In this document: piece after piece, positions 32,116-43,663 of the stretch
Numbering within the stretch: the stretch's first letter is position 1
Layout of the letters: the number at the start of each line of letters is the position of its first letter
NCBI GenBank assembly: GCA_009760885.1
Contig: CM019713.1
Coordinates: 9,129,180 to 9,193,179, forward strand
Direction: 5' to 3'
Length of the DNA: 64,000 bases
DNA from: Achatina immaculata
Taxonomy: Eukaryota; Mollusca; Gastropoda; Stylommatophora; Achatinidae
Position numbers and translations under genes: made by a program
Notes under the pieces: generated by a model
The model's input: only the letters and a program-made list of their open reading frames with translations
Told to the model about the DNA's origin: nothing
Databases searched by the model: none

Positions 32116-32460
32116 AAGGAAGAGAGGGCTGTGATGTGATACCGTACCGAATTTTGCTTGGAACTGTGATGCTGTACTGGATGTAGCTTGGAGTTATTAC
32201 ATTGGAAGTGTGATGCTGTACCTAGATATAGTCACTGTTTGTCCTGGTTAAACCGTAACTTTGCCTAAAACATCTAATGCCACAGCTGTATACGTCACTG
32301 AACGAAGCATCGAAATGGCTTCCAACGATTTTTAGGAAGACATTTAAGATTTTTTCCCCGAATTATCCACTGTATTTCAAGAACACTAAAATTATGCATC
32401 CTATTGCACCGACAGATATGCAGTGTTACATCAGGTACACAAAGGCAAAGTGAATACAGT

Positions 32461-32580
32461 GGGGGGGGGGGGGGCGGGTGAGGGGGTGGGGTTAACACTG
32501 TCATTTTTATCTACAAGAGGAAGGAATAATGGGAAAAAAAATTTTTTTGGGTGTGGGGGGGGGGGGGGTGGGTGGTGAGA
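32461..32580. repeat. G homopolymer-rich patch
   Basis: G runs at 32461-32474 and 32557-32568 within GT/GGT-rich sequence. They could form G-quadruplexes, or be sequencing-unstable homopolymers. Confidence 0.7.
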
Positions 32581-32599
32581 AGTGGGGGGAAGTAATATA

Positions 32600-33145
<546 letters not shown>

Positions 33146-33149
33146 GATA

Positions 33150-34230
33150 GATAGATTATAAAAATCTTAACATAAAATGTGAAATAAAGACAAGAAGTTT
33201 GTACTTATCTTTTTTCCCCCTTCTCCCGTCATTTTCTGGCGGGTTACAACTAATAAAATAACAGTACTCTATATCAGATTTCATTTTCAGAGTTTCCACT
33301 GCACTGGCAACATACCCGTCTCTTCCCTTTACACGTTACAAATGTTTTCTTTTCTACCCCGCCACAGACATCATATCGTCACAGGACTGCGCAGGACGCA
33401 ATAGTGTCTGATGATTCAATATTTGTCCAATTTTAACGCGATAAAATGGTGGCCCTCATTTGTAAACTTTCGAGGTTTCTTTCTGTCTACTTCTTCTCTG
33501 TCAAAGAAGTTTCACAATGATTGAAGGTAAAGAGGCGAATTAAAGCAGTGAAAGAAAGGAAACTGAAAGAAAGGAATGAATATGTTTTATTTGCGTTTGT
33601 TGGTAGATAAAAAGTTTGGAGATTTAGAAGAGGGAGGGATGAAACGAAACGAAACAGAAGAAGGAATTTATCGTACTCTACATTCTAAATTTCCGCTAAA
33701 ACAACCCTGAATAATACGGGGTTTTGAACTGCCGCGCGATTGAATGGCTATTGCAAAATGTCTATTCTTTATATAAATCCTGGCTTAGAGTTTGTAGAGT
33801 CGTGCCCTTGTTGACCGACCTAAACAAACACACAAACGTTTCCTACGAAATAGAGCAAGAACGACGTCCCTGCTTTAGACTTTGTCCAGTTTTTCAGTGG
33901 AATGATCTAAGCGGGTTGAGACGTTATGGGCTCCGAATGTCTCGTGAGAAATATTTGATCAAACAGTGGTCTTGGTGGTAGATTGCGGATAGAATGTATT
34001 GGTGGAATGCAGCAGTATACAAGAGCAACCGGGTTTTTTTTTTCACTGAATCAATGGCTGAGAATGTGTCTATATGGGGGTTTAGGGTGCGGGAATGTAT
34101 GTTTTGTGGGTGCGTGCATTGCTGTAATCACGTTTGGGACTCTGTGCTGGTTTGACAAGACAATGAGGAAGAAGAAAAAAAAAATGAGCTGCACCTACGT
34201 TGACAATAGCGCGTATGTTCAGTGCATTTG
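33150..34230. other. Unassigned sequence, possible single-copy DNA
   Basis: About 1.1 kb with no recognised element. An 85-codon frame at 33724-33981 shows no domain, no splice-supported context and no repeat relationship. I do not call it a gene. Confidence 0.5.
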
Positions 34231-34254
34231 TATTTCATGGCGAAGATCGGCGGT

Positions 34255-34485
34255 TGCATCATTGAAAGAGGCACCTCGGTCAAATCCAGGGCACTTGACT
34301 CCTTCAAGGACTAAACGAAGGAAAATTGGTCGGACGTGACGCTGACTGCATCAGCCTTTAGTTTGCTGGTACACAGAGAAGAATATGGGCACTAAATTCC
34401 CGATGTGCCTAAATGGCGCTGAGCAAGGGAAGGAAAATATAAGCCCTAACGCTGTATTCCCCCTATGTGCCCAAATAGCACTGAA

Positions 34486-34524
<39 letters not shown>

Positions 34525-34860
34525 CCTTAAGTGCCTAGGGCACATGGGGCTTCCGCAGGGGTTTTCCACAAATGCCTGTCCTTTGACTTTATTCTGCTCT
34601 TGCCCAGGTGAGCCCTATATTGGTCAACATCCTCTCTGTTGTTCTTCTCCGCGTCTCTTTTGGTCTATCCTTACTTCTGTTCCCCTGTGATGTCCATCTT
34701 AGTGCTATTTTTGGTAGTGAGTTGTCAGTCATTCGGAGCACATGTCCCAACCATCGCCAGCGTCTTTCCTCAATAATTGCTGTCAGTGGCTTCATCTACA
34801 TTTCTGCCAGCAAGATGTTGGCACTGAACTAACGAAGGAAAAATAGCACAAAGACCATAT
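34255..34860 (+). mobile_element. SINE1-like copy split by an RTE-C insertion
   Basis: Body segments gggcacttgactccttc, ggtcggacgtgacgctgac and atatgggcactaaattcc follow SINE1 order. The flanks of the RTE-C fragment (34478-34487 and 34821-34830) are both gcactgaact. The repeat body resumes with aacgaaggaaaaatagc. Confidence 0.65.
34488..34820 (-). pseudogene. RTE-C LINE 3' fragment with GA tail
   Basis: The minus strand reads MKPLTAIIEERRWRWLGHVL, RMTDNSLPKIALRWTSQGNR, then RPKETRRRTTERMLTNIG and CGSPMCPRHLRF, the RTE C-terminal GHVLRM/GRPKETWRRT region. The 3' end is a GA repeat (34488-34521 as tc on the plus strand). It is flanked by the 10-bp duplication gcactgaact (34478-34487, 34821-34830). 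Confidence 0.9.
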
Positions 34861-34864
34861 TCCT

Positions 34865-35215
34865 CTATACCAAGGATTATTTCCCCTCTTTAAAGAACGT
34901 CTATGGATTGCCAACTACTTTACTCATACTCTCTGATCCATACACTCCAAATCATCACCATTTTCAATCTTATAACATAGCAGACTACTAAAATCTGCTT
35001 GCACTTTACTTATATATATATATGGTATGACTGCCAATGCAAATCCAGTCAGGACTCTACCTCTCTTCTGGAGAACAGACTGTACTCTAAGGGTCTGGCA
35101 AACATCATCAGTCAGGTCCAGGCTAAGGTGGCTGCCCGGGTGTTTCTTTAAAAGAAGATAAAAGTGAAGATTTCTAATGCAATTTGTACCTTTCTTGATT
35201 CAACATTTGGCAGTG
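34865..35215. other. Unassigned sequence
   Basis: No gene is recognised. A short tatatata tract lies near 35012. Confidence 0.5.
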
Positions 35216-35217
35216 CC

Positions 35218-35356
35218 TTCTTCTTCTTCTTCTTCTTTTTTTTCTTCGTCTTTACTTTCATTACAGCTATTACTACTAATACTACTATTACTACAACAAC
35301 TACTACTATTTATACTTCTACTACTACTACTACTAATACTATTACTACTGTTACTG

Positions 35357-35394
<38 letters not shown>

Positions 35395-35420
35395 GTTGCT
35401 GCTGCTATTTATACTTCTAT

Positions 35421-35459
<39 letters not shown>

Positions 35460-35497
35460 CACTACTACTGCTGCTGCTGCTGCTGCTATTTATACTT

Positions 35498-35580
<83 letters not shown>

Positions 35581-35755
35581 GTTACTACAAGTACTACTAA
35601 TACTACTACTACTGCTAGTACTACTGCTACTGTTATTACTACTAATACTACTACTACTAATACTACAACACCAACAACTACTACTACTACTACTATTACT
35701 ACTACTACTACTACTTCTACTACTACTACTACTACTACCACTACTGAATATTTTT
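35218..35755. repeat. TTC then ACT/GCT trinucleotide array 1
   Basis: A ttc tract (35218-35250) opens into about 490 bp of act repeats with gct and att blocks. Long frames here are poly-Thr, poly-Leu or poly-Val shadows. Confidence 0.95.
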
Positions 35756-35794
35756 GTACTATTTTAGCTTTCTTGATTTAACATTTGGCACTAC

Positions 35795-35950
35795 CTTTTC
35801 CTTCTTCTTCTAGTTCTTCTTCTTCTAGTTATTCTTCCTTACTCCCATTAGAACTATTATTACTGTTACTGCTACTGCTGATGCTGCTACTACTACTACT
35901 ACTACTTCTACTACTACTAATACTGTTGCTATTACTATTACTACTACTAC

Positions 35951-35981
<31 letters not shown>

Positions 35982-36004
35982 ACTAGTGCCACTGCTACTA
36001 CTGA

Positions 36005-36059
<55 letters not shown>

Positions 36060-36095
36060 GTTGCTACTAGTGCTGCTAATAGTAGTACTGCTACT
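35795..36095. repeat. TTC then ACT/GCT trinucleotide array 2
   Basis: The same architecture repeats: the phrase tttcttgatt.aacatttggcagt(g/a)cct before 35218 recurs at 35768-35795, followed by ttc and act/gct repeats. The two arrays therefore look like a tandem duplication with its leader. Confidence 0.9.
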
Positions 36096-36096
36096 C

Positions 36097-36352
36097 AGCT
36101 TCCGGGTAGATTACCATTATACCACTCTCTCCCCTTTCCACGGTCCCTCCCCCCCCCTCTCCCCATTTATGACCCAACATCACACATCACAAGTCTCCAT
36201 GTAAAGATTCTCTACACCATGCGCACTTCTGAACACAGCTTCTTACAGGCCAGAACTTTTTTTTTACAAGCCACAGCTAAGTGCTTCATTCATCTAATTT
36301 TTTTTTTCCTTTCCTATTTTATTTACATAGCATTCATGCGAATTCATATTTT

Positions 36353-36400
<48 letters not shown>
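36097..36400 (-). repeat. Unclassified interspersed repeat with TC/GA tract, copy 1
   Basis: gtagattaccattataccac, atcacacatcacaagtctcc, accatgcgca, cacagctaagtgcttcattc and atagcattcatgcgaattc are shared, in reverse orientation, with 48068-48340. The shared block ends in ctctctctctc, the likely tail of the family. No protein is recognised. Confidence 0.7.
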
Positions 36401-36403
<3 letters not shown>

Positions 36404-36925
36404 CTTCTTCTTCTTCTTCATCCTGTGTGTGTTTTTTGTAAGTTTAAGGTTGACACCGAAAGGTCACAACTGTGTGCTCGTTGAGTAATAAAGCTGTGCC
36501 TACTTTTTTTTCTAATTTAAACATAAATTAGTGATCCACAGTAGAGATGAAACCAGAGAAGGTTTAGTACTGGGGTAAGAAAGAGAAGTAACAGAAGCAC
36601 TGAAAGACTGGATATAAGTTGAGAGAGAGAGAGATAGTTTACACCATAGAGGGCGGAGTCCTTTTATTTTGAATCAAACATCGTATATAAATGGATGTCT
36701 ATGATGGTGGTAGTTGTGTGTGTGTGTCTGGGGGAGGGGGGTCGGGGGTTGAATCCCAGTTCCAGAGCAATATATACCACAAGGGTAGCCTTGCTGGTGG
36801 AGGTCTTTGTCGCCACACCAAGCACGAGGGTTTGAATCTGCTTCCAAAAATATTGAGAGAATTTCTAGCCCCGAGTTGGCAACGATTTCTCCCAGATCTG
36901 AATGTGAAGAAGAGGACGCAGCAGC
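36401..36925. other. Unassigned sequence
   Basis: No gene is recognised. It includes a ttc tract (36400-36420) and a GT/G-rich patch near 36715-36750. Confidence 0.5.
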
Positions 36926-36929
36926 ATCA

Positions 36930-36938
36930 GTAGTAGTA

Positions 36939-36986
<48 letters not shown>

Positions 36987-37025
36987 ATAGCAGTAGTAGT
37001 AGCAGCAGCAGCAGCAGTTATATTA

Positions 37026-37062
<37 letters not shown>

Positions 37063-37747
37063 TTATTATATTATTAGTAGTAATAGCAGTAGTTATATTA
37101 CAATAGTAGTAGTAGTAGTAGCAGCAGTAGTAGTGGTGGTAGTAGTAGTAGTAGTAGTGGTAGTAGTAGTAGTAGTAGTGGTAGTAGTAGTAGTAGTAGT
37201 GGTAGTAGTAGTAGTAGTAGTAGTAGTAGGAGCAGCAGTATATTATATTAGTAGTAGTAGTAGGAGTACTAGTAGCAGTAGCAGTTATATTATATTAGTA
37301 GTATTAGTAGTAACAATAGTAGTAGTAGTGGTAATAACAGTATCAGTTATATTAGTAGTAGTAGTAACAGTCATACTATATTAGTACTCGTAGTAGTAGT
37401 AGTAATAGTAGTAGTAGTAATAGTAGTAGTAGTATTAGTAGTAGTAGTAGTTATATTATAGTAGTGGTAGTAGTAGTAGTTGTAATAATAGTTATATTAT
37501 ATTACTAACAGTAATATTAGCAATAGTAGTAGTTATATTATATTAGTATTAGTAGTATAGTAGTTGTCGCATTAATAGTATAGTAGTAGTCGCAGTAGTA
37601 GTAGTAGTAGTAGTAGTAGTAATAGTATCGGTAGTAGTAGTAGTAGCAGTTGTATTATATTAGCAATAGTAGTAGTAGCAGCAGTAGTAATAGTAATAGT
37701 AGTAGAAGTAGTAATAATAGTATTATAGTAGAAGTAGCAGTACTAGC

Positions 37748-37784
<37 letters not shown>

Positions 37785-37820
37785 ATAGCAGTAGTAGTAG
37801 CAGCAGCAGCAGTTATATTA

Positions 37821-37869
<49 letters not shown>

Positions 37870-38397
37870 TATATTATATTATTAGTAGTAATAGCAGTAG
37901 TTATATTACAATAGTATAGTAGTAGTAGTAGCAGCAGTAGTAGTGGTGGTAGTAGTAGTAGTGTATGGTAGTAGTAGTAGTAGTGTAGTAGTAGTAGTAG
38001 TAGTAGTGGTAGTAGTAGTAGTAGTAGTAGTAGGAGCAGCAGTATATTATATTAGTAGTAGTAGTAGGAGTACTAGTAGCAGTAGCAGTTATATTATATT
38101 AGTAGTATTAGTAGTAACAATAGTAGTAGTAGTGGTAATAACAGTATCAGTTATATTAGTAGTAGTAGTAACAGTCATACTATATTAGTACTCGTAGTAG
38201 TAGTAGTAATAGTAGTAGTAGTAATAGTAGTAGTAGTATTAGTAGTAGTAGTAGTTATATTATAGTAGTGGTAGTAGTAGTAGTTGTAATAACAGTTATA
38301 TTATATTACTAACAGTAATATTAGCAATAGTAGTAGTTATATTATATTAGTATTAGTAGTATAGTAGTTGTCGCATTAATAGTATAGTAGTAGTCGC

Positions 38398-38443
<46 letters not shown>

Positions 38444-38569
38444 ATAGTATCGGTAGTAGTAGTAGTAGCAGTTGTATTATATTAGCAATAGTAGTAGTAG
38501 CAGCAGTAGTAATAGTAATAGTAGTAGAAGTAGTAATAATAGTATTATAGTAGAAGTAGCAGTACTAGC

Positions 38570-38606
<37 letters not shown>

Positions 38607-38719
38607 TATTGTATTATAGTAGTAGTAGTAGTAATAGTAGTAGTAGTAGTAGTATAGCAGTAGTAGCAGTAGTAGTAGTATTGTAGTATTAGCAGTAGTA
38701 GTAGTAGTAGTAGTAGCAG

Positions 38720-38752
<33 letters not shown>

Positions 38753-38772
38753 CAGTTGTATTATATTAGTAA

Positions 38773-38811
<39 letters not shown>

Positions 38812-38876
38812 CAGTAATGGTAGGATTAGTAATAGTAGCAGTTGTATTATAGTAGTAGTAGTAGTGGTACTAGTAG
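36930..38876. repeat. AGT trinucleotide array with an internal 0.8-kb duplication
   Basis: About 1.95 kb of agt repeats with agc, aat and tatattat interruptions. Unique interruptions recur at a fixed offset: gtaataacagtatc at 37331 and 38135, and gtcgcattaat at 37566 and 38370 (804 bp). The offset later becomes 822 bp because one pure tract grew. Confidence 0.95.
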
Positions 38877-39749
38877 TTCATTCATTCCTTTGCATGTCCC
38901 TTGCGGAACTTTGCCTCCCAAACAGCACTCCTGTAGGCCTCTCGGTTGTGAGCAAGATGGCCTGCTGCTGCTGCATCCATTTCCAGATCATCAACGATGT
39001 CTTGCAGCCATCTTCGTTTCGGTCTTCCTCTTTTTCTTTTTCCCATTATGTATCCTTCCAATACGGTCTTCTCTAAATTATCATGACGTTTAATGTGGCC
39101 AAAATATTTAAGTTTTCTCTCTTTAATCCTCTTTACTAGCCAGCCTTCTTCAATATTAAGCTCTTGTAGTATAGATATATTTGTTCTTTTTTGTGTCCAC
39201 GATATTTGGAGAACTCTTCTATAGCATTTACATTCAAAGGCATTTATGTGCTTCTCAGCTGTTTTGTTAAGTGTCCAGGTCTCACAGGCATATGTTGCGA
39301 TGGGAAAGATGCATGCCCTTAAAAATCTTATTTTTGTGGTTCTGTCTGCTCCTCTCCACAGATTCTTTATTTGTTTTACTTTCTGAAGAGCAATAGATGT
39401 CCTCCTTTTAATTTCCCTCATTGTATCTCCATTATTAGTTAGTAGTGATCCAAGATATTCAAAACTCTCCACTTCTTCCAGTTTTTCCTCACTGATACAT
39501 ATTTCAGTTGCCTTGTTTGTTTTGTCAGTTGTCATCACTTTAGTTTTCTTTGCATTAAGATAGAGGTTCTGCTCTTCGCTGTTCTTGCGGACTGACATAA
39601 TTAGTTTTTCCATTCCTTCTTGTGTTGTGGACAGCAATACTGTGTCATCAGCATATCTAATCTCTGGTATTTCATAACCTCCAACTGTTATGGCATCGTA
39701 ATATTCTTTGTCTACATCTTCTCTAACATTCCTCATTATATTTTCAGTA
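38877..39749 (-). pseudogene. RTE-B LINE, 5'-truncated copy inserted in AGT repeats
   Basis: The cleanest RTE-B C-terminal reading frame: 284 residues without a stop. It includes RYADDTVLLSTTQEGMEKLI (catalytic YADD), SEEQNLYLNAKKTKVMT, EVESFEYLGSLLTNNGDTMR, CIFPIATYACETWTLNKT, KLKYFGHIKRHDNLEKTVLE and GKRKRGRPKRRWLQDIVDDL, ending HAKE and an aatgaatga tail. The endonuclease and most RT fingers are missing by 5' truncation. It is flanked by tactagtag (38868-38876, 39750-39758), though that is simple sequence. The open frame implies a recent insertion. Confidence 0.9.
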
Positions 39750-39879
39750 TACTAGTAGTAGTAGTAGTAGTAGAGGTAATAATAGTAATAGTATTATAGT
39801 AATAGTAGTAGTAGTAATAGTTATATTATAGTAGTAATTGTAGTAGTAGTGGTAGTAGTAGCTGTTGTATTATAGTAGC

Positions 39880-39941
<62 letters not shown>

Positions 39942-40002
39942 CAACAGTAGTATTATAGTAATAATAGTTGTTGTTGGTGTTGTATTATAGTAATAGTAGT
40001 AG
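39750..40002. repeat. AGT array, continued after RTE-B
   Basis: Right-hand part of the AGT array, with pure agt near 39885-39940. Confidence 0.95.
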
Positions 40003-40420
40003 AATAGTTGTCGGCCGCGGCGGACAAAGGTCAGCCCACACAAATCGATGACGTTATATCTGCTGACTTGCCGTGGTAACGAAACACGTGATCCACAGAG
40101 TAGATTTCTGATTCATAACAGACACCTCACCATCCATTTAGAAAATGGTTAGAGTGTTTATTTCATACCAGAGAGCGCCCATACAGTGGTTGATCAGCTA
40201 CCAACCGCATGCCTAGGGGTAGGTTGTGGATATGACTGCGGTCTTGGACTCATGATGTCCGAGAAACTTCCAACACCCACTACTACTATTTTAGATGGTC
40301 GTATATAAGATAAGTTAGTTAAGTCTTCCAGTTTATCATCTGTCGGGGAATGTGACAGTGTCATGCCTTTCTTTTAGTTGATGGTCTCTTAATTTGGTCT
40401 CCAAATTAGCTTTTCAAATT
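40003..40420. other. Unassigned sequence
   Basis: No gene or repeat is recognised. Confidence 0.5.
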
Positions 40421-40424
40421 AGGG

Positions 40425-41065
40425 AGAGGGAAGAGAGAGAGGGGGAGAGAGAGGGAGAAATGGAGAGAGGGGGAGAGAGAGAGGTAGAAATGGAGAGAGG
40501 GGGAGAGAGATAGAGACGGGGAAAGAGAGAGGGAAAGAGAGGGAGAGAGGGAAAGAAAGAGAGAGAGAAATAGAGAGAGGGAGTGAGAGATAGAGAGGGA
40601 GAGAGAGAGAAAGAGAGATATGGACAAAGGGGGAGAGAGAGAGATTTGAGATCGCCAGGTTTCTCTCACGGACAAGTTTATGTTGCTTGCTCAAGAGAGA
40701 GAGGGAGAGATAGAGAGTGAGAGAGAGGGACAGAGATAGGGTAGAGAGATAGATTTGAGATCATCATGTTTCTCCCAAGTACAACTTTATGCTGTTTGCT
40801 CAAGAAAGAGAGGGGGAGAGAGAGAGAGGGAGACAGATAGGGACAGAGAGAGAATGAGAGAGATAGATTTGAGATCACCATGCTTCTCCCACAGACAGCT
40901 TTTTGTTGCTTTCTCAAGAGAGAGAGAGAGAGAGAGAGAGGGAGGGAGAGAGATACGGAAAGAAATAGGGACAGAGAGAGAGAGTGAGCGAGAGAGATTT
41001 AAGATCGCCATGTTTCTCCCACGGACAGCTTTTTGTTGCTTGCTCAAGAGTGGGTTGACCCAAGA
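40425..41065. repeat. Compound minisatellite: 57-bp conserved block separated by GA tracts
   Basis: Four blocks (near 40643, 40752, 40866, 40997) share agatttgagatcaccatgtt, tctcccacggacagc and tttttgttgcttgctcaag, each followed by gagaga-type purine sequence of varying length. The blocks are much better conserved than the spacers. Confidence 0.9.
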
Positions 41066-41103
41066 ATTTATTTCTTCTTGCTCCTGTAGGTGTAACTAAA
41101 AAT

Positions 41104-41350
41104 GTTGTTTATATTCAAACCGTCTAGTCTCTGTAGAATCGTCTAGACTGTGTAGAACCGTTTAGTTTCTATAGAGCCATCTAGACTCTGTAGAACGGTC
41201 TAGTCTCTGTAGAACAGTCTAGACTCTGTGGAACCGTCTAGAAGGTTGTGGAAATTAACTGAATATTGTAGAACCTTCTAGAAGATTGTGGAACTGAATA
41301 GACCTTCGTAGAACATTCTAGAAGGTTGTAGAAATGAATAGAACTTTGTT
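41104..41350. repeat. Minisatellite, about 20-bp unit rich in TCTAGA words
   Basis: About eleven units of ccgtctagactctgtagaa and its variants, grading into cttctagaaggttgtggaa. Confidence 0.85.
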
Positions 41351-41544
41351 GACTGGGAGAAATAGATACCTGGACAAAGTCGAGTACTCAGCTAATATGT
41401 ATATACAAAACGTTTACATGATCGGGACTATTTGAATGATACGACTCTGTCATTCATCATCTTAGTAAGGGGGAAGAAGCCATTAAAAATTGTATGTGTT
41501 ATTATTTCAGGTTATTTCCCCTACTTTATAACTTTGAAAGGTTC

Positions 41545-41841
41545 ATAGCACACTTACACTTAAAACGTGTGGAAATGGTTTGGCCATGTGTTCGAAGAGA
41601 CACCAGCACCACAGGTAACACAGCCATGCGATGGACACCTGAGGGAAAAAGAAAGGTAGGTCGATCAAAGACTGCCTGGCAGAGAACTGTAGAAGCAGAA
41701 ATGAGTAGCATGCAGCACAGTTGGGGTACAATACAAAAGGCTGGCCGCAGACCGTGAGAGGTGGAGAAAATTTATTGCTGTTGCCCTGCAAGACGCCACA
41801 TGGCGCACTGGGTGATGATTGCTTGGCCGACTGCCGACATA
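41545..41841 (+). pseudogene. RTE-E LINE C-terminal tail with GGAT repeat
   Basis: [40 protein letters not shown], then [20 protein letters not shown] match the RTE C-terminal pattern FGHV.R...ALRWTP.GKRK.GR.K.TWRRTVE.E. The first motif has decayed. The frame shifts near 41740, and the remaining end ([16 protein letters not shown]) lies in another frame. The element's 3' end is the start of the GGAT tract. Confidence 0.8.
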
Positions 41842-41867
41842 GGATGGATGGATGGATGGATGGACGG

Positions 41868-41903
<36 letters not shown>

Positions 41904-42001
41904 ATGGATTGATGGATGGATAGACGGACGGACGGATGGACGGACGGATGGATGGATGGATGGATGGATGGATGGATGGATGGATGGATGGATGGATGGA
42001 T
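41842..42001. repeat. GGAT/GACG microsatellite grown from the RTE-E tail
   Basis: 160 bp of ggat units with gacg substitutions, continuous with the LINE 3' end. Confidence 0.95.
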
Positions 42002-42043
42002 GTTGAGGTACAACACAGTTAACCTGTACAATAAATGTAATTT

Positions 42044-42095
42044 ATTCTAATGACTACCATATATATATATATATATATATGGTAGTCATTAGAAT
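42044..42095. repeat. Hairpin: 17-bp inverted repeat around an AT microsatellite
   Basis: attctaatgactaccat (42044-42060) is mirrored exactly by atggtagtcattagaat (42079-42095), with an at tract in the loop. Confidence 0.9.
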
Positions 42096-42127
42096 AATTT
42101 AATATTACAAATATTAATATTAATATT

Positions 42128-42540
42128 CTCTCTCTCTCTGAACCTTAAGTGCCCAGGGCACATGGGGCTTCCACAAAGGTTTTCCACAAATGCCTGTCCT
42201 TCGCCTTTTTTTCTGCTCTTGCCCAGGTGAGCCCTCTATTGCTCAACATCCTTTCTGTTGTTCTTCTCCATGTCTATTTTGGTCTACCCTTACTTCTGCT
42301 CTCCTGTGGTGTCCATCTTAGTGCTATTTTTGGTAGTGAGTTGTCAGTCATTCGGAGCACATGTCCCAACCATCGAAAGCGTCTTTCCTCAATAATTGTT
42401 GTCAGTGGTTTCATCTGCATTTCTGCTAATAAGATGTTATTTCTTATAGTGTTTGGCCAAAATATTTTTCTAATTCTTCGTAAACATTTAGTCTGGAAAG
42501 AATTCAACTTGTTTTCTATGGTTTTGGTGATTTTCCAGCA
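42128..42540 (-). pseudogene. RTE-C LINE 3' fragment with GA tail
   Basis: The minus strand reads FQTKCLRRIRKIFWPNTIRN, NILLAEMQMKPLTTIIEERR, FRWLGHVLRMTDNSLPKIAL then RWTPQESRSKGRPK. It keeps about 130 residues upstream of the GA tail (42128-42140). The flanks carry aatattaatatt (42116-42127, 42541-42552), weak because the site is AT-rich. No catalytic domain remains. Confidence 0.85.
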
Positions 42541-42559
42541 AATATTAATATTACAAATT

Positions 42560-43660
42560 AATTAATATTACAAATATTACAAATATCTTACACTATAGAC
42601 CCATGTTTTTGTCCCTGTTGCTGACAGTGGTCACATACTTTGAGTGAACCTGCCATGACCGAAGCTGTTTCACTGTCCCCCCTCCGAGGTTTTTGCAGTA
42701 TTTCCTGAAAATTTTCAACCCATGAACAAAAATATATTCTCATAAATTAAAAAAAAAAGTGTGCTCTAACGTGCGTAGCACAGTCAAATTGCAAAGTATA
42801 AAATAAAATTGTAAAACGCACAAACACAAACTGAAATTAAAAGAAATCATGAAAACAAACTCATGTATCGCTATATTTTTCTTCAGCGCTGCTCTAGTGC
42901 AGAGTAACGTCAGGAAATTGACAAATAAACATAACAATTTTATTTATTTATTTTGCTCGGCACCTAAAATATAGTGAATGGGCCGGATGGGTATGAGGGT
43001 GGGGTGGGGTTGCGGTTCTGTCCTGATGTAAAAAAAAAAAAACAGGACCAAGTAATAATTGATCAAAAACAGTGTAAAGCGAATTCATGGACGTGTTCGT
43101 GTTCTTGAGCAGGCAATTTATACTTCTTTTTCATCAAATTTGATGCAAATTGCATTTTTATGCTAATATATTTTAATGTACATTAATAGCAGGGCCCTCC
43201 ATGAGTTACGCGACCTGGTATAGAGCCCCCCCCCCCCACGCCCCTGGAGTCTAAGAATTGTCTTGGAAGTACATTCGATCTGTCAGAACACCGACCTCAC
43301 CCGCAGTCTCGACAAGGGAAATAACCAAATAAAATGAGAACCGCTTTTGTCGGGAAGGGAAATAACTAAATAATAAATGACTCGACAGTTCGAACGCGAC
43401 ATCTGGTCTAGAAATGAGAGTTAGCGCAAGAATAGTCTTTCAGGTACCTCTATGATCCTGGAAAATTATGGCTGTTTAGTACTTGTTAAACAGCTGCCGT
43501 CGGTGCTTGAAAACTACCGAGAATGTTTAATTAACGAGAGATAAAAGGTGTCAGCTAACAGGATGCTATGCAGCATTCTTGCATACGCAGAAATATAATC
43601 TATTTCTTAAAAATTTTTGTTTAAATTAAAATACATATAACTAGATTTTGAATTCCGAAG
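42560..43660. other. Unassigned sequence
   Basis: About 1.1 kb with no recognised gene. Homopolymers lie at 43031-43042 (A) and 43227-43240 (C). Confidence 0.5.
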
Positions 43661-43663
43661 GGG

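Noticed and set aside
33724..33981. 85-codon open frame
   Set aside because: No domain, no conserved context, and short enough to be random.
40406..40917. Ser/Leu-rich minus-strand frames (also 41543-42031 and 55663-55998)
   Set aside because: They are translations of GA, GGAT and GATA microsatellites.
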